Part shown: positions 1 through 11,500 of the stretch, piece after piece | Layout of the letters: every line of letters begins with the position of its first letter | Numbering within the stretch: position 1 is the stretch's first letter | Source: Fuerstiella marisgermanici | GTDB lineage: Bacteria; Planctomycetota; Planctomycetia; Planctomycetales; Planctomycetaceae | Reading direction: 5' to 3' | Assembly: GCF_001983935.1 (NCBI RefSeq) | Contig: NZ_CP017641.1 | Location: forward strand, 5,270,001-5,334,000 | Length of the DNA: 64,000 nucleotides | The notes under the pieces: model-generated | What the model saw: only the letters and a program-made list of their open reading frames with translations | Told to the model about the DNA's origin: nothing | Databases searched by the model: none | Translations under genes and position numbers: made by a program

Positions 1-238
1 GGAGATGCCGGAGTTTTCATTCGACATCGAGGCCGCCGCGCCGATTGATCGTGTCGCTGTCGTTCAGGATGGACGGGTTGTGAAGACACTGACACCCAAC
101 CGAAAAGACGCGATCGAATTCAGCGCGACATTTCGGCCGGAAGGCGATGTTAGAGAATCGCCGTACGTCTACATTCACGTGCTTCAGCAGAACGGTGATC
201 AGGCCTGGTCGTCCCCAATCTGGCTGGAAACGCCGTGA
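1..238 (+). CDS. C-terminal end of a gene cut by the window edge (function uncertain)
   Basis: The reading frame is open from the left edge and stops with TGA at 236-238, so only about 78 C-terminal residues are seen; the internal ATG at 5 is unlikely to be the true start. The peptide looks like an all-beta, exported or enzyme-tail domain ending in a YVYIHVLQQ...AWSSPIWLE-like strand pair. That ending resembles the C-termini of PHP-type or DUF3604/CehA-like metallohydrolases, from memory of the family only. No catalytic residues are visible here, so the function stays open. The 237 bases after the stop (239-475) show no gene and no clear terminator. Confidence 0.6.
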   Translation, partial: EMPEFSFDIEAAAPIDRVAVVQDGRVVKTLTPNRKDAIEFSATFRPEGDVRESPYVYIHVLQQNGDQAWSSPIWLETP

Positions 239-475
239 GCCGTCAGCTATTTTGGTTCGCACGACAGAGTGGCATCCTGACATCGAAAAACAATTGCATG
301 AAATATCAGGTTCTTTGTGGGTGAGGCATTAATTCGTTAGTTTTCGTGGGATGAAGGGAACAGATTTTCACGAACTGATTTTGGGGCTGGCTACGCCGTC
401 GTTGCTGCTGTCGATCTAAGCGACGTCAACACTAGAAGGGCTGCCGGCAGGTGCAGCCGTTCGCGCCGCTGGCTA

Positions 476-733
476 AGAACCCCTAACAAAACCTGAGTGA
501 GCCGCGACGTTTGTGGTTTCGTTTCAGGCAAGAAGTGAGAAGGAGGCGACAAATGTCGTCGACGGCGAACGACGCCGCCTGAGGCGGAACCACAAGCGGC
601 CCGGAGGGTTGCGACGACAGTAGCCGATCTGCAGCGTCAGCGCTCCTCGACGACATCTGTCGCCTCGTCACTTTTCCTTGCATCCCGACCACTGTCGTCA
701 CAACGCGGCCACACAGGTTTTGTTAGGGGTTCT
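476..733. repeat. Fold-back, MITE-like palindromic element with 20-bp perfect terminal inverted repeats
   Basis: AGAACCCCTAACAAAACCTG at 476-495 is repeated exactly, inverted, at 714-733. The similarity continues inward imperfectly (GTGaGCCGCG near 497-506 against CGCGGCCAC near 705-713). A second matching pair lies deeper: GTGAGAAGGAGGCGACAAATG and the following GTCGTCGA near 536-564 pair with TCGACGACATCTGTCGCCTC near 646-670. Most of the element could therefore fold into one long hairpin. It holds no credible coding sequence; a 72-codon frame at 483-701 on the minus strand is a by-product of the arms. It sits 12 bases downstream of the stop of the adaptor gene. This structure fits a non-autonomous insertion element or a repetitive palindrome. 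No target duplication is evident. Confidence 0.7.
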
Positions 734-745
734 AAATCAGCGTTC

Positions 746-1954
746 TTAGTCCCGTCGCCCCACCAGTGTTCCGATACTCACTCGGTCGCCGGGATACAGC
801 ACAACGCTGTCGCCTTCGGTCAATCCGTTCAGCACTTCCGCAGCGTCATCATTGCGGTGGCCGAGTTCCAGGGGTTGCAGTTCGGTAATGTTGTCTGAGC
901 TGATAACAAAGACAGACCACTGGCCTCCTTCGCGAAACAACGCACCGGTCGGCACAGTCAGCACATCATCGGCTTCCCACCGCACGATGTCCGCCTCCAC
1001 TCGAAAGCCGTCTCCCAGCACGGTACGAGTTTCCGGCGGATCGACAAAATCGATGATCACGTTGACTCGCTGCTCTTCAATTCCCAGAGCACTCACTTTC
1101 GTAAACGCGGAAGGCTCAACCAGACGCACCCGAGCTTCCAGAGATTTGTCGCCGCCCCATTCGTTCAGCATGACTCGAGCACCGGGCGGAATTTTCACGG
1201 CATCGGTGGATAGCACGTCGACCTCCACTTCCAGATCGGCGGGGTCGCCGAGTTCCATGATACGGTCGCCCGGTTTCACAATCGTGGCGCTCTCCTGGAA
1301 GACGCGGAGCACTCGACCGGAAATTGGCGACGTGATCGGAAAGCTCCACTCCGCAATTTCGGAGTTGTCGTCACTACTGTCCGTTCTCAGCAAAGCTGCT
1401 TTGGCCTGTGCGAGTTCGAATTCGGCTATCTCCACTTCAAAGCGAGCCGCGCTGTAATCGTTTTGAGCCTTGCGGAATGCAACCGTCTGGCGATTAAGTT
1501 CCTGTTCGGAAACGGCGTTTTTTTTCGCGAGCTGCTGCAGCCGCCCCATTTCCGCTTCTTCCAGATTTAGCGTTTCCAGCGCCGATGCGAGTCGCGGTCG
1601 GGCCTGGCTGACTCGCGCTTCAGCCGCCTTCACCCGTGCCTGAGCGAGCGCGATGGCGCGCGGATCCAGTAACGTGGGGTCTGTCGGTTCGATTGTGGTT
1701 AGATGCGTCTGTCTGGCAACAACTTCGTCGCCGGGATCGAGTCCAATTCGCACCAGCCGACCGCTAAGCGGAGCCGACACAACATAGCGTTCGCGAATGC
1801 GGGTGCGGCCATCGTCACTAATCGTCACCACCAGCGGCCCGCGTGCGATTGTGGCGACATCGACCAGCACTGGCTTGGGCTGCATGGCAAAGACCAACGC
1901 AGCAACGACGCCAGCGGCGATCAGAAAGACAAACATTCGTCGTAGCCAGATCAT
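746..1954 (-). CDS. HlyD/MacA-like periplasmic adaptor (membrane fusion) protein of an ABC export system
   Basis: A 402-aa protein with one N-terminal membrane anchor (residues about 5-23, RMFVFLIAAGVVAALVFAM), a biotinyl-lipoyl-like beta strand region, a long alpha-helical hairpin (about 100-195, rich in Ala, Glu, Arg and Gln) and beta-barrel domains at the C-terminus, including VTISDDGRTRIRERYVV and GDRIMELGDP segments. This is the layout of membrane-fusion adaptors that link an inner-membrane transporter to the outer membrane. The start ATG has an AAGGGGAAAG SD sequence. It begins 3 bases after the permease stop, as the third gene of an ATPase-permease-adaptor operon. A substrate cannot be told from the sequence; lipids, peptides or drugs are all possible. 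The fold-back element follows at once, so no ordinary terminator is seen. Confidence 0.88.
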   Translation of the reverse strand: MIWLRRMFVFLIAAGVVAALVFAMQPKPVLVDVATIARGPLVVTISDDGRTRIRERYVVSAPLSGRLVRIGLDPGDEVVARQTHLTTIEPTDPTLLDPRAIALAQARVKAAEARVSQARPRLASALETLNLEEAEMGRLQQLAKKNAVSEQELNRQTVAFRKAQNDYSAARFEVEIAEFELAQAKAALLRTDSSDDNSEIAEWSFPITSPISGRVLRVFQESATIVKPGDRIMELGDPADLEVEVDVLSTDAVKIPPGARVMLNEWGGDKSLEARVRLVEPSAFTKVSALGIEEQRVNVIIDFVDPPETRTVLGDGFRVEADIVRWEADDVLTVPTGALFREGGQWSVFVISSDNITELQPLELGHRNDDAAEVLNGLTEGDSVVLYPGDRVSIGTLVGRRD

Positions 1955-1957
1955 GCT

Positions 1958-4333
1958 CTATTCTTTCCCCTTCAACACCGCAAACAAATCCAGGTGATAC
2001 AACCGCCGCCTGACCATCCAGCCTGAAGCGAAAGCGGCCAGCAACACAATGATGGCCGCCTGAGCGAACGTCCCGGTCGAAATCACCAGCGGAATGCGAA
2101 ACAAGTCGGTCGCCAATGAGGTCGTCGTCAGCCAAACCATCGCATAACCGAACGCCAAACCGACCGGGATCGCCGCCAATGTCAGCAGCGCCAATTCGCC
2201 CAATAGAACGACCGAAACTTCGGCGTGAGTGAACCCCAACACGCGCATGGTGGCGAGTTCCCTGTCGCGTTCGGACAGCGTAATCCGAGCCGTGTTGTAG
2301 ACGACTCCAGCGGCAATCACGATCGCAAAACCGATCACGAAACTCTGCATCTGCAGCTGACTGTCAGCCACCGTGCTGGTAAAACTGTCGATCGTCGCTT
2401 CCTTGGAATTGACGCCAACAACGTACGGGGTTTCCTTCAGAGATGCATACACGTCATCCAGATGTTCGGCGTCGACCGTCATCCACGCTCCTGTGATACG
2501 TGGTCCTTCGCGAGTGATGCGATTCACGAAATCTCGCGATGCGAAGGCATTCAAGCCCGACAAATCGTCGATGGTGCCCACGATGCGAGCCGACGTGACC
2601 GGACGTTCGCCTTCCAGAACTTCCACCACCACACTGTCACCGACGCGCGAGTTCAGCTTGCGGGCCAGCGCATCAGACACCACCAGCCCGTCCCGCGACA
2701 GGTCCTGATCGACTCCGTTTTGATTGACCACGCGGTACAACTGGCGCGTCTTTCCCATGCCTTGAATGGCCGTGCGATGCGAACGAGCACCGTTCCGTAA
2801 TCGCACGGCGAGTCCTCGGAACGCTTCCACCTGACGGACGCCGGTGATGTGTTGAAAATCGTTAACGACATCAATACCAGTCGGTTCAAACAAACTGACC
2901 TGCAGGTCCTGACGCTGCACCTGGCGAAATTGAAAGTCGATCAGAAAGTCCATCGCGTCGTTCATAAAGTTGCCCAGCACCAGGATGCCGACAGCAGCCG
3001 AAATACCCAACACGGAGAACACGGCTTTCAACGGCTGTCGATGCAGTTGGCGAATGATCATCCGCCAGGCGGGAGACAACAAACGCTGCAGGCCCATTCG
3101 TTCAATGATCGTCTTGCTGAACTTGCCTGGTGGAGCAGGACGCATGGCTTCTGCCGGCGGAAGCTGGCTGGCGGCTCGTAGCGAATTCAACGTTCCCACC
3201 AGCGCCGCTGCGACGCTAAGCACCGCCGTGATCACGGCGGTCTGCAGATCAAACTGGAAATAGAAGATCGGAAATTTGAAGAACGCGGCATATAACGCCG
3301 CCATCCCGTGCCCCATCCAGACGCCAAACAGCGTTCCGGCGACCACGCCTGCAACTACAATCAGAGTCACCATTTTGCAGTAGTGCCAGCCAACTTCCAG
3401 GTTGTAGTATCCGAACGCCTTCAGCGCAGCGATCTGTTCTCGCTGCATTGCGATAACGCGCGTCATCACCATGTTCAGCAGGAACGCTGCCACCGCCATA
3501 AAAATGATCGGAGTCACCAGCCCCATTGCTTCCAATCCCGCCAGTTCGTCGGTGATGAAGCGATGCGACATGTGTTCATCGCGACCGTAACTACCGACGC
3601 CGCCCCAGTCATCGAGAAGATTGTCCAGCCGTCGAATCACGTCGTCTTCGCTGGCGCCGCGCATTAAAGTCAGCGACAGATCATTGGCTGCTCCTTCCAT
3701 GTCGAAGGCCGCTTCCATTTCAGTTTCCGGCACCCAGAACAGGCCGAAGCGTTTGAAGTCGGGCAGCATATCGCCGGGATCCATCTCGACGATATATTCG
3801 GGCGACAACACAATTCCAACCATCGTCAGCTCGCGCAACCGTCCGTTCAGAATCGCTTCGACAGAGTCCCCCGGCTGAAAACTGTGTTCATTGGCGAACG
3901 ATTCTCCAACCAGAACCTCCAGCCGCCCCGGTTCCGGAAGTCGACCGCGCCGCAGATACAACTGATTAAGTTTCGGCGTGCCGTGATCCGGTATGGAGAT
4001 CAGTTTACCCACCGCTGGTTCAGGCAACCCCGGCACGATCAGGTTGACGTTTTGAACGATCCTTAAATCAGCTCGGGCGACACCAGGAATATGCTGCACT
4101 CGCGATTCGAGCGTACGCGGCCCACGTTTGAATCCGGCAAAGACCTGAGCAAACCGGTAGCGTTCGTAGTAGGCGGCTCGAGTTCCATCCAGTGTTTTCA
4201 GCGTGCTAAGAGACATCACAGACATCGCGACGCCGGACGCAATCACCAGCGCAATCGCTATCGCCTGGCCCTTCATGTCCAGTACGTTGCGAACAAGTTT
4301 GCGATTGATGGCCTTCAAGCAGTCACCACACAA
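1958..4333 (-). CDS. FtsX/MacB-like ABC transporter permease with two FtsX domains
   Basis: A 791-aa inner-membrane permease. There is an N-terminal TM helix (about 20-43), a large periplasmic domain, three TM helices around 270-390, a second extracytoplasmic domain, and three TM helices at 680-780. This is the duplicated FtsX arrangement seen in DevC/LolCE-like permeases of about 800 aa. [12 protein letters not shown] and [13 protein letters not shown] are the typical cytoplasmic coupling segments before the helices. The longest start is TTG at 4333, overlapping the ATPase stop by 11 bases. A second TTG at 4318 gives the common family start [12 protein letters not shown] and may be the real one. 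Both imply translational coupling to the ATPase gene. Confidence 0.88.
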   Translation of the reverse strand: MCGDCLKAINRKLVRNVLDMKGQAIAIALVIASGVAMSVMSLSTLKTLDGTRAAYYERYRFAQVFAGFKRGPRTLESRVQHIPGVARADLRIVQNVNLIVPGLPEPAVGKLISIPDHGTPKLNQLYLRRGRLPEPGRLEVLVGESFANEHSFQPGDSVEAILNGRLRELTMVGIVLSPEYIVEMDPGDMLPDFKRFGLFWVPETEMEAAFDMEGAANDLSLTLMRGASEDDVIRRLDNLLDDWGGVGSYGRDEHMSHRFITDELAGLEAMGLVTPIIFMAVAAFLLNMVMTRVIAMQREQIAALKAFGYYNLEVGWHYCKMVTLIVVAGVVAGTLFGVWMGHGMAALYAAFFKFPIFYFQFDLQTAVITAVLSVAAALVGTLNSLRAASQLPPAEAMRPAPPGKFSKTIIERMGLQRLLSPAWRMIIRQLHRQPLKAVFSVLGISAAVGILVLGNFMNDAMDFLIDFQFRQVQRQDLQVSLFEPTGIDVVNDFQHITGVRQVEAFRGLAVRLRNGARSHRTAIQGMGKTRQLYRVVNQNGVDQDLSRDGLVVSDALARKLNSRVGDSVVVEVLEGERPVTSARIVGTIDDLSGLNAFASRDFVNRITREGPRITGAWMTVDAEHLDDVYASLKETPYVVGVNSKEATIDSFTSTVADSQLQMQSFVIGFAIVIAAGVVYNTARITLSERDRELATMRVLGFTHAEVSVVLLGELALLTLAAIPVGLAFGYAMVWLTTTSLATDLFRIPLVISTGTFAQAAIIVLLAAFASGWMVRRRLYHLDLFAVLKGKE

Positions 4334-5084
4334 TCTCCGTCGCCGACCTCTTTGTTTCGTTCACTCGGACTTCCGAAATCCTGCCGTCCGAAACACTGAT
4401 CACGCGGTCCGCCATTTCCGCAATCATCGCGTTGTGCGTAATCACGGCCGTCGTGGTTCCCATTTCACGGTTGATGCGTTCCAGCACTTCCAGCACGATG
4501 ACTCCGGTTTTTGCATCGAGGGCTCCGGTCGGTTCATCGCAGAGCAGAACTTCGGGACGTTTGGCGATCGCTCGAGCAATCGCGACTCGCTGTTGTTCTC
4601 CACCGGACATTTGCGACGGAAAATGATCCAGCCGTTCGCCAAGTTCCACCATCCGCAAAGCTTCTTCCGGTGTCAGCGGATCGTCGGCGATTTCCGTCAC
4701 GAGGGCGACATTTTCGCGGGCCGTCAGACTGGGAATCAGGTTATAAAACTGAAACACAAAGCCCACGTGCTCTCGACGAAATCGCGTCAGCTGAGTATCG
4801 CTGCCCGCCGTCAGATCTTCGTCCTGAAACATCACGTGCCCGGACGTCGGCGTGTCCAGACCGCCGAGAATGTTCAACAAGGTCGACTTACCGCTTCCCG
4901 ACGGTCCCAGCAGCACCACCAGTTCGCCACGAAACAATTCCAGAGTCGCCCCGCGCAGCGCATGAACTTTCACTTCGCCCATTTCGTAGACCTTCGTCAC
5001 GTCATGCGCGGAAAAAATGGGGATCGAGGGCGTGGCTGTTTTGCACATCAAGCTGTCGACTTTGCTCAGATCCGACTCGTTCAT
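4323..5084 (-). CDS. ABC transporter ATP-binding protein (LolD/MacB type)
   Basis: The ATP-hydrolysing subunit of the export system, 253 aa from the chosen ATG at 5084 (MNESDLSK). Walker A is GPSGSGKST (about 60-68), the Q-loop lies in [13 protein letters not shown], the signature is [14 protein letters not shown], and Walker B is [12 protein letters not shown], followed by the switch His in AVITHN. The linker [14 protein letters not shown] is typical of the LolD/MacB subfamily. A longer frame from 5138 adds 18 poorly conserved residues; a further in-frame ATG lies 12 codons downstream. It is the first gene of the operon. The weak SD and the lack of a sharp promoter motif leave its regulation unknown. 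Confidence 0.9.
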   Translation of the reverse strand: MNESDLSKVDSLMCKTATPSIPIFSAHDVTKVYEMGEVKVHALRGATLELFRGELVVLLGPSGSGKSTLLNILGGLDTPTSGHVMFQDEDLTAGSDTQLTRFRREHVGFVFQFYNLIPSLTARENVALVTEIADDPLTPEEALRMVELGERLDHFPSQMSGGEQQRVAIARAIAKRPEVLLCDEPTGALDAKTGVIVLEVLERINREMGTTTAVITHNAMIAEMADRVISVSDGRISEVRVNETKRSATEIVW

Positions 5085-5479
5085 GCAGGATCCGGGTTTT
5101 CGGAAATTATGCAGGCATGATGATCGACGATCCGGCACACCAACGCCAGCCCCAGTCCGGTTCTTGGCCCGCCCTGTTCAAACCTGCCCAACGCAGTGCT
5201 CGGCCCCTTGATGCAGCGTGTCAGAATGCCACATCAGAGGACTCGTCGAAGGGCGTTTCGCGCCGTCAATCGCAGACCACTGAAGCAGACTTCGACAGCG
5301 TGGGTATCACCAGATACAGAACCGTAACTTCCGGACAGCTGGTGTTCGACTGGCATTGCAGGCGTAGCAGTTTCCAAATGACAGATCGGGGGCGTGCGGC
5401 GTCTTACCATGTTTGCCGACCGCGTTTGCTCATGCGACGCACTGCCGTAACCCGGAATTTCGTTCCAGAAACGCGTCCT
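5085..5479. other. Intergenic stretch, no gene recognised
   Basis: It lies upstream of the ABC operon and downstream of the HEAT/propeller gene, both on the minus strand, so it should hold the ABC operon promoter and the end of the other transcript. I see no tRNA, no strong hairpin with a T-run and no protein-like frame. Longer frames that cross it on the plus strand (for example the one spanning 4511-5692) are antisense shadows. Confidence 0.5.
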
Positions 5480-8400
5480 CTACTTCAGTGGGTACTTGGC
5501 GAGTACCCGATCAGCAGACATGTCAACGACGCAGAAGCCGTTGCTCTCGGCATAGCACATGCCGACGATTTTCCCGTCGACGGAGAACGAATACCGTTCG
5601 GGACGATCTGCAGGTCGAGCCGTCAGATTCTTCGATGTCTTGAAGTCTTCACTGCAGGACGCCAAAACCATCTTGCTGGTGATGACATTTAGTCGCGTGG
5701 TCGTCGCTTCAAACTTAAGCCCCACGATGCGGCCTTCGCCACTAAATGGCTGGCCCAACACCTCTAATTCGTTTGTGTCGATGACGATGACCTTGCCTGA
5801 CGACGTGCCTACGGCAAGGTTGACTCCCGTCGAATCAATCGCCAGCGCCGTGACCGCGACGCCGGGTAGTTCGATGATTTTTCCTATATCCAGTCGACCA
5901 ATCGCCTTTCCATCGCTAAGCGACACGACTTTCAGAAATCCTCGCGGCGTTCCCACAAAGGCCAGCGACGCATCCGGACTGACGGCAAGGGAATCATTCT
6001 CGCCAAAATCGGCAATGGTGAATCTCAAACCTTGCCGACCCGATTCCAAATCAACCAGGACCGCATCACCAGTCGTCGCACACAGCACAGCTTTGCTGCC
6101 GTCAGGCGTACGAGCCATCCGGTGACTGCTGACATTTTCCAGCGTCGACGGCGACAGCGCATCATTTCGTTTGTCTGCGATGGTCTTTGAATCCAACTGA
6201 AACGATTTCGAGCCAGACAGCACAAGCGCATTGCCATTTTGCTGATACACAATTCCGTCGCCGCCGGCATCGGCTTGAAGACGAACCGTGCATGCCCCCG
6301 AGTTCAGGTCCCAGACTTCGATCACATTGTACTTGCGTGCAATGCTGGCCTGCGTTCCGTCGTTGCTGATCGCGATGGCTCGCACATCCGAAATCGGGAA
6401 GTCCGGTTCTGACGCGAAGTCCATCGTCCTAAACGCAAAGTATCCGGCCGCAGGTACCACAAGAGCCACCACCGCTGCCAGTACCATTGTTCCTCCGGGC
6501 AATGCACCAGCAACAGCGCTGGGCATCAGGGTCGAGGTCAACTTTTTCAACTGGTTGGTCAACCTCGCTTTTCGAAATTTATGGCCCAGCTTGGTCAGCG
6601 CTGCCTCGGCTCCGCGGCGCACCATGCCTTCTTTGTCGTCAAGCAGGTTTTGCAGTGGCTCCGGGTTGGCCAATTCACCAATTTCTCCCAGCGCGTTGCA
6701 GGCGTGATAGCGCACCTCCGGCGCACGGTCCTTTAGCTGAGCCAGCAATGCGGGTACCGCCTTCTTCTGCTTCAACTTCCCCAATGCAATCACAGCCTGA
6801 CACTTCACAGCGCGTTCGTCATGCAACGCTTCCTCAAGAGCGCTAAGCGCTTTTGCGTCCTGCAGTTCGCCCAAAGATCGTGCTGCAGCAGCCCGTACAC
6901 TCTCGTCAGAATCCTTGCTCAGCACTTTACGCAGCGTCGGCAGGACGGCCGGTTCTGCAAGTTGCCCCAAAGCTTCGGTGGCCAGACGGCGGGTTTCGTG
7001 GTTGTCGTCCTCAAGGAAGGGCAGCAACATTTTCGCTCCCTTTCGATTTTTCAATCGCCGCAATGTTGTGATCGCTCGCTGCTGCAGAGCCACATTGCCA
7101 GACTTGAGATACTTCCGTAGTGTTACCAAAGCGTCATCGGTCCCACCTTTGGACAGAACTTCCAACAGGTATCCGATGGTGTCGGGATCGGTCTCGACGT
7201 TTAAAGTTCTGGAAGCCGCGGCCGCCACTTCCGGGCCGTCAACAGTCATCAGCGTTCTTGCGGCGCTACGCCGTACGGTCGCGTGCTTGTCCTGCAGCGC
7301 TTCGGCCAGAAGCGAGACACTTCGGGGACTGCTAATTTTGGCCAGGCCCGCAGCAGCAGCCGCTCGAACCCTGGCGGACGGATCAATCATGCTTTTATTA
7401 AGCAACCGCACCGTCTGCTTTTCTTCCGTGTTCACCAACGCTTCAATCGCGGCGACTCGAATTTCAGCGGCTTTGTGTCTTGTCAGGCTGGCATACATTT
7501 TTAACAAATCACTGCCCCGAAGCGTGGACAATAGATGGAGCGCTAACGCTCCAGTGTCCGCGTCTTTGACTGTCTTCAGAATCGCCATTAGCGGTTCAGT
7601 AAGACGTGCACATTGCTCCTGATCCAGCTCCTGCAATTCTGTCAGCATCACGGTTCGGCTGCGGACGTTGGCGGTTCCCATCGCAACCAATGGAGCGATC
7701 GTTTCCGGATGGCCCAACTGCAGCAAACTGCGCGCGGCTGCATCGGCGACTTCGGGCGAAGTGTCGCTCAGCATATCCAACAAAGCGATGCTGGACGACG
7801 CATGATCAATCAGGCCGAACCCGGTGGCGCATGCCTGCCGGATCCTGGGATGGCGCCGGTTGGCAAAGTCCCGCAATGAATCAATCGCGGCAGCTGAACC
7901 GGTTTTCGCAACGGCGTGCAACTGAGCCACCTTGTCGTCGATCTTCTCCGCTGCGGTTTCTTCCAGCCTTTTAATGGCTTTGGTTAATGATCGAGGAATT
8001 TTCTGAGCAACCGGCTCCTGCCTGGAACGCAGCTCGGCCCTGGCGTCTTCGGCCAACTGCTGGAACCGCCGGAGCGCCAACTCACGCCTCTGCTGCACAT
8101 TGACTTCCATTGAACTCGAATCCGAGGCGACTTTCGGCGGGGCCACCAGCACGACATCGTCTGCGGGTTCCGCTGCTGATACGTTGCCAGAGATTTCAGC
8201 AGGCTTGTCGTCGGCGATCAGAACTCCTGCCGTCTCAGGTAACGGAAGAACCGAACGTCGCTGACTCGGCTTGTCTGTGTTCGCAGACGAATCGTCCTCG
8301 ATCATGAATAGCGCAAGGTCATCCGCACCGGCCTCGACCACACTGTCGCTTGAGGGCGGGTGGACGGCCTTCGCAGATTCGTAGCCCGGGGCTCCTGTTG

Positions 8401-8497
8401 CAGTCGAGTCCCCCCGAACATCTTCGTGACCGTTTCGCGAATAGAGTCCTCGATTGCGAACGCCGAATTGGCTTCCGCGTCGTTCTGTCTGAGGCAT
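5480..8497 (-). CDS. HEAT-repeat membrane protein with C-terminal WD40-like beta-propeller
   Basis: A 1005-aa protein with three parts. Residues 1-170 are polar and low in complexity. About 170-650 hold a long run of HEAT/PBS-lyase-like helical repeats (VRRSAARTL, VRAAAARSLGEL, EVRYHACNALGEIG). One TM helix follows at about 668-690, and then a propeller-like C-terminus with WDLNSG, VSPDASLAFVGT and GKVIVID blades. With a single TM and no signal peptide, the HEAT part probably faces the cytoplasm and the propeller the periplasm; that topology is inferred. Such proteins usually act as protein-binding scaffolds. It lies 97 bases downstream of a WD40 lipoprotein on the same strand. A 7-bp hairpin without a T-run (8545-8571) separates them, so co-transcription is plausible. 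The start ATG has a weak SD. Confidence 0.8.
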   Translation of the reverse strand: MPQTERRGSQFGVRNRGLYSRNGHEDVRGDSTATGAPGYESAKAVHPPSSDSVVEAGADDLALFMIEDDSSANTDKPSQRRSVLPLPETAGVLIADDKPAEISGNVSAAEPADDVVLVAPPKVASDSSSMEVNVQQRRELALRRFQQLAEDARAELRSRQEPVAQKIPRSLTKAIKRLEETAAEKIDDKVAQLHAVAKTGSAAAIDSLRDFANRRHPRIRQACATGFGLIDHASSSIALLDMLSDTSPEVADAAARSLLQLGHPETIAPLVAMGTANVRSRTVMLTELQELDQEQCARLTEPLMAILKTVKDADTGALALHLLSTLRGSDLLKMYASLTRHKAAEIRVAAIEALVNTEEKQTVRLLNKSMIDPSARVRAAAAAGLAKISSPRSVSLLAEALQDKHATVRRSAARTLMTVDGPEVAAAASRTLNVETDPDTIGYLLEVLSKGGTDDALVTLRKYLKSGNVALQQRAITTLRRLKNRKGAKMLLPFLEDDNHETRRLATEALGQLAEPAVLPTLRKVLSKDSDESVRAAAARSLGELQDAKALSALEEALHDERAVKCQAVIALGKLKQKKAVPALLAQLKDRAPEVRYHACNALGEIGELANPEPLQNLLDDKEGMVRRGAEAALTKLGHKFRKARLTNQLKKLTSTLMPSAVAGALPGGTMVLAAVVALVVPAAGYFAFRTMDFASEPDFPISDVRAIAISNDGTQASIARKYNVIEVWDLNSGACTVRLQADAGGDGIVYQQNGNALVLSGSKSFQLDSKTIADKRNDALSPSTLENVSSHRMARTPDGSKAVLCATTGDAVLVDLESGRQGLRFTIADFGENDSLAVSPDASLAFVGTPRGFLKVVSLSDGKAIGRLDIGKIIELPGVAVTALAIDSTGVNLAVGTSSGKVIVIDTNELEVLGQPFSGEGRIVGLKFEATTTRLNVITSKMVLASCSEDFKTSKNLTARPADRPERYSFSVDGKIVGMCYAESNGFCVVDMSADRVLAKYPLK

Positions 8498-8594
8498 CTT
8501 TTAAAGTCTTTCGGTGAACTATCACTTACCTGTGTTACCTTCGTTGCACTGAAAGACATTCCTCCAGTGCAGTAGCTTCGCCTCCCATTGCGAC

Positions 8595-11500
8595 CTAGCG
8601 CGATTTCCGTGTGGATCTTTCCGCATCATTTAGAAACGCGGAAACGTCCCAAGTGCGAATTCGATTTTCTTCGCCGATGGTGACCAGAAAACGGGCGTTC
8701 GGCGACATCGCCAGCCCTGTAATGGGGCCTGCCTGAGCTGCAAAATGCCGCGGTGGGCGGTTCAACGAACTCAGTTCCCAGACCCAAACATTTCCCTCGC
8801 GATCACCGGCCAACGCCCACTTGCCGTCTGGAGAAAACACGGCCGCCGGGCGGCGATCGTCGACGTTCGGAAGCGGTTGACTGCCTTGAAGGCTGCCTGT
8901 GCGAGCGTCAAGAACCGCGAAGCCCTTGCTACCGATGACTGCCAGTTGTGAAGACTGCTGGTCCACGAAAACCATCGGAGTGGCGGTCATTTCTGTTTCC
9001 AGCATGGGCTGTTGTGAGTCGACCACCTTCACGTCTTCCTGAGGCCAACCGTCTTTTGATTTTTGCCAGAACCGAATTTGATATGGGCTTTGTCTGGACG
9101 TGTGGTGACCATACGTCACCAGAAGCTTACCATCGGGCGAAGGCAGCAAGTGTGTCGCGCCGGCGATACTGCGATGAGGATCAAATGCATCCACATTCCA
9201 GGCACCTTCCATCCGTTCAGCATCGATTTCTGATCGCACCTGTAACGTGGGAGATTCCAGTTCCAGCAGACGGCATTGCGTTCGTTCGCGAACGGCAACG
9301 AACAATGATCCACCGTCAGGTGACCACGCCATCGCCGAAGTCACGCCCTCGAACGCATCAATCCCCTCATGCTTGAAGTCCGATGTCACACCGACCATTT
9401 GTACCACATTGCCAGCCGTGCCCGGCGCGCCGGCCATACCGATTGCCAGGTGCGTCGATTGAGGCGACATTTGAAATAACACCGGCCTCGTTAACAGTTG
9501 CGAGGGGGATTGGTCTGTGACCAAACGACCATCCGACAGCCTCATCCTTCCGTAGAACGGCTCCGAAAATAAAGAGCCAGAGTTCACTTCAAGCACCAAA
9601 TTCGTCAATTCACCGGGAACCTGCCAGGTGCGGAGTTTCGTCTCCGTAGCCACGTCCCACACGGCCACAGGGCGTGTTGGCCCTCCAGCTCGTAAAGGCA
9701 AAGACCTGCGTGCCTGAGCCGTCGCCAGAATTGCACCGTCGTTGCTCACAGACATAACAACACGCTGCAACGGCCGACTCTGAAAATCGAATTCAGATTG
9801 CAGTTCTCCCGTTTTGACTGGAGTTACCTCGTCGTAGCTCTTGTCGACCGCAACTTCTCGTTCCGGCTTCAAACCAAAAATCTTCTGACGAATGGCATCT
9901 TGAGTTGCCGAATCCTTAGCGACTCGCAATTGATGCTCGTACAGCGCCAATACGGGGTCCGCAGGCCGCAATCCGGATAACGATTCATCAACATCGGCAA
10001 GGTTTGGGTTCGCTCGAACGATCGGACGAGGATTAGCGCGCTGGCCCGGCATGAGTTCATCGCGTTCGACTAGTTCCTTGGAATTTAAAACAGAATCGAC
10101 GGGCAGTTGTAAGGTCTGATTGGCGGCGTTGTGGCCAGCGACCACAGGAATATGTGACAGCTTTGCCAGACGATTGTCGGCAATAGAAAACAGGCCGGCA
10201 GGTGTCGTGAAGATGTCCGCAACCGGGCTGTTGTGGAGTTTTTCTGTTTGCTGGATCTGACTTCGCTTCAGATCGAAAGTCGCAAGCGTGCCGTTAGAGC
10301 GACCGAAATACAGCAGGGTTCGGTCATCATTAAGCTCCAGCGAGGTGACGGCTCCGTCTCTATCGTGGGCTTCCGGAGCAAACACAATCTGGAAGTTCGT
10401 GTCGTTCCCATCTTCATCGACTCCCTTGACGGCATCGCCGCCTGGCAAGGCCAGCTTAAAGATTCGACCGTCGGCAAGCCCCACAAGGATCTGCTTTAAC
10501 TGCTCGTTGACAATTCCGCAGACAGGCTGAGTGTCATCAAGTTGCGCTGCTGTAATCGATTGCAGTACCTGTCCGGAAGCGGTATCGAAAACGGTAACCA
10601 CTTCGTCTTTTGTCACGGCCACTCCGAAGGCCCGGTGGCCGCAAATCTTCAGGCTTAACACGCGAGCTCTTGGCAACTCCACGGTGTGCAGCGGCTTAGC
10701 GGTAGTAGTTTTGGTTTCCGGGGATTTTGCCTGGGCTTCGGTGATGTCCAAAGGGCTGACGGGCGGATGCACCACCTGAGCCATCTCCCAGATTTTACAT
10801 ACCCCGCCGCCATCCACGGTCAGCAGGCGTTGGTCATTGATCGTTTTCAGAACAACAACGGACGCGTCAGAAACACGTGTGGGGTTAGCGTGCTCATCCT
10901 GCCATGCAAATAAATCCTGGGCGTAAAGATCCCAGTCCGTGAGGTCTGCATTGCTGCGAGCGATCACTCGGCCGTCTTCCGTGCCCGCCAATACGACATT
11001 CCCCGACGGAATGAATTCCAGACAGGAAATGGTTCCCGGAAGATTGCTGAGGTAACGTGTCGTGACGTCCGGCTTGAGTAGCCGTTGTTGCTGCATGCGA
11101 GCAGCCATTGGTACGGCTGTCGGAATTGGCAACGGTGGCATCACCTGAGTATCCAGCACAGCCAAACGGCTCGCCCCAAACGAAGCGGCAATCCTGCGGC
11201 CGTCCTGCGTGGCTGCGACGTAAAAACGCTTCGCAAGTTGGTTGCGAAGCCGGTACCACGCTTCGGCAGCAATCGCATTGCGTCCGGTTTGAGTCATTAC
11301 CTGACGTGCGGCAGGAGAAGTGCCACGACGAGCAACCTTCTCTTTCGCCACGTCGTCGGTTTTGAGTTTGTCCAGCAACGACATCCCGGCTGCGGCAGCA
11401 CTCTCTTTTCGATCTTTGCTAGCCTCGACTTGCGCTGTCGATTTCCCGCCCACAGTGACAACCGCGTCGTCCTGCGTTCCGACAGCTACGCCCTTGAGCA

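Noticed and set aside
483-701. A 72-codon minus-strand frame inside the fold-back element
   Set aside because: It is contained in the palindrome arms and shows no SD or protein-like pattern.
4511-5692. A 393-codon plus-strand frame across the ABC ATPase gene and the following gap
   Set aside because: It lies antisense to a clear ATPase gene, its translation is rich in Arg, Ser, His and Cys with no domain, and no SD is seen. It reflects the GC-rich coding strand.
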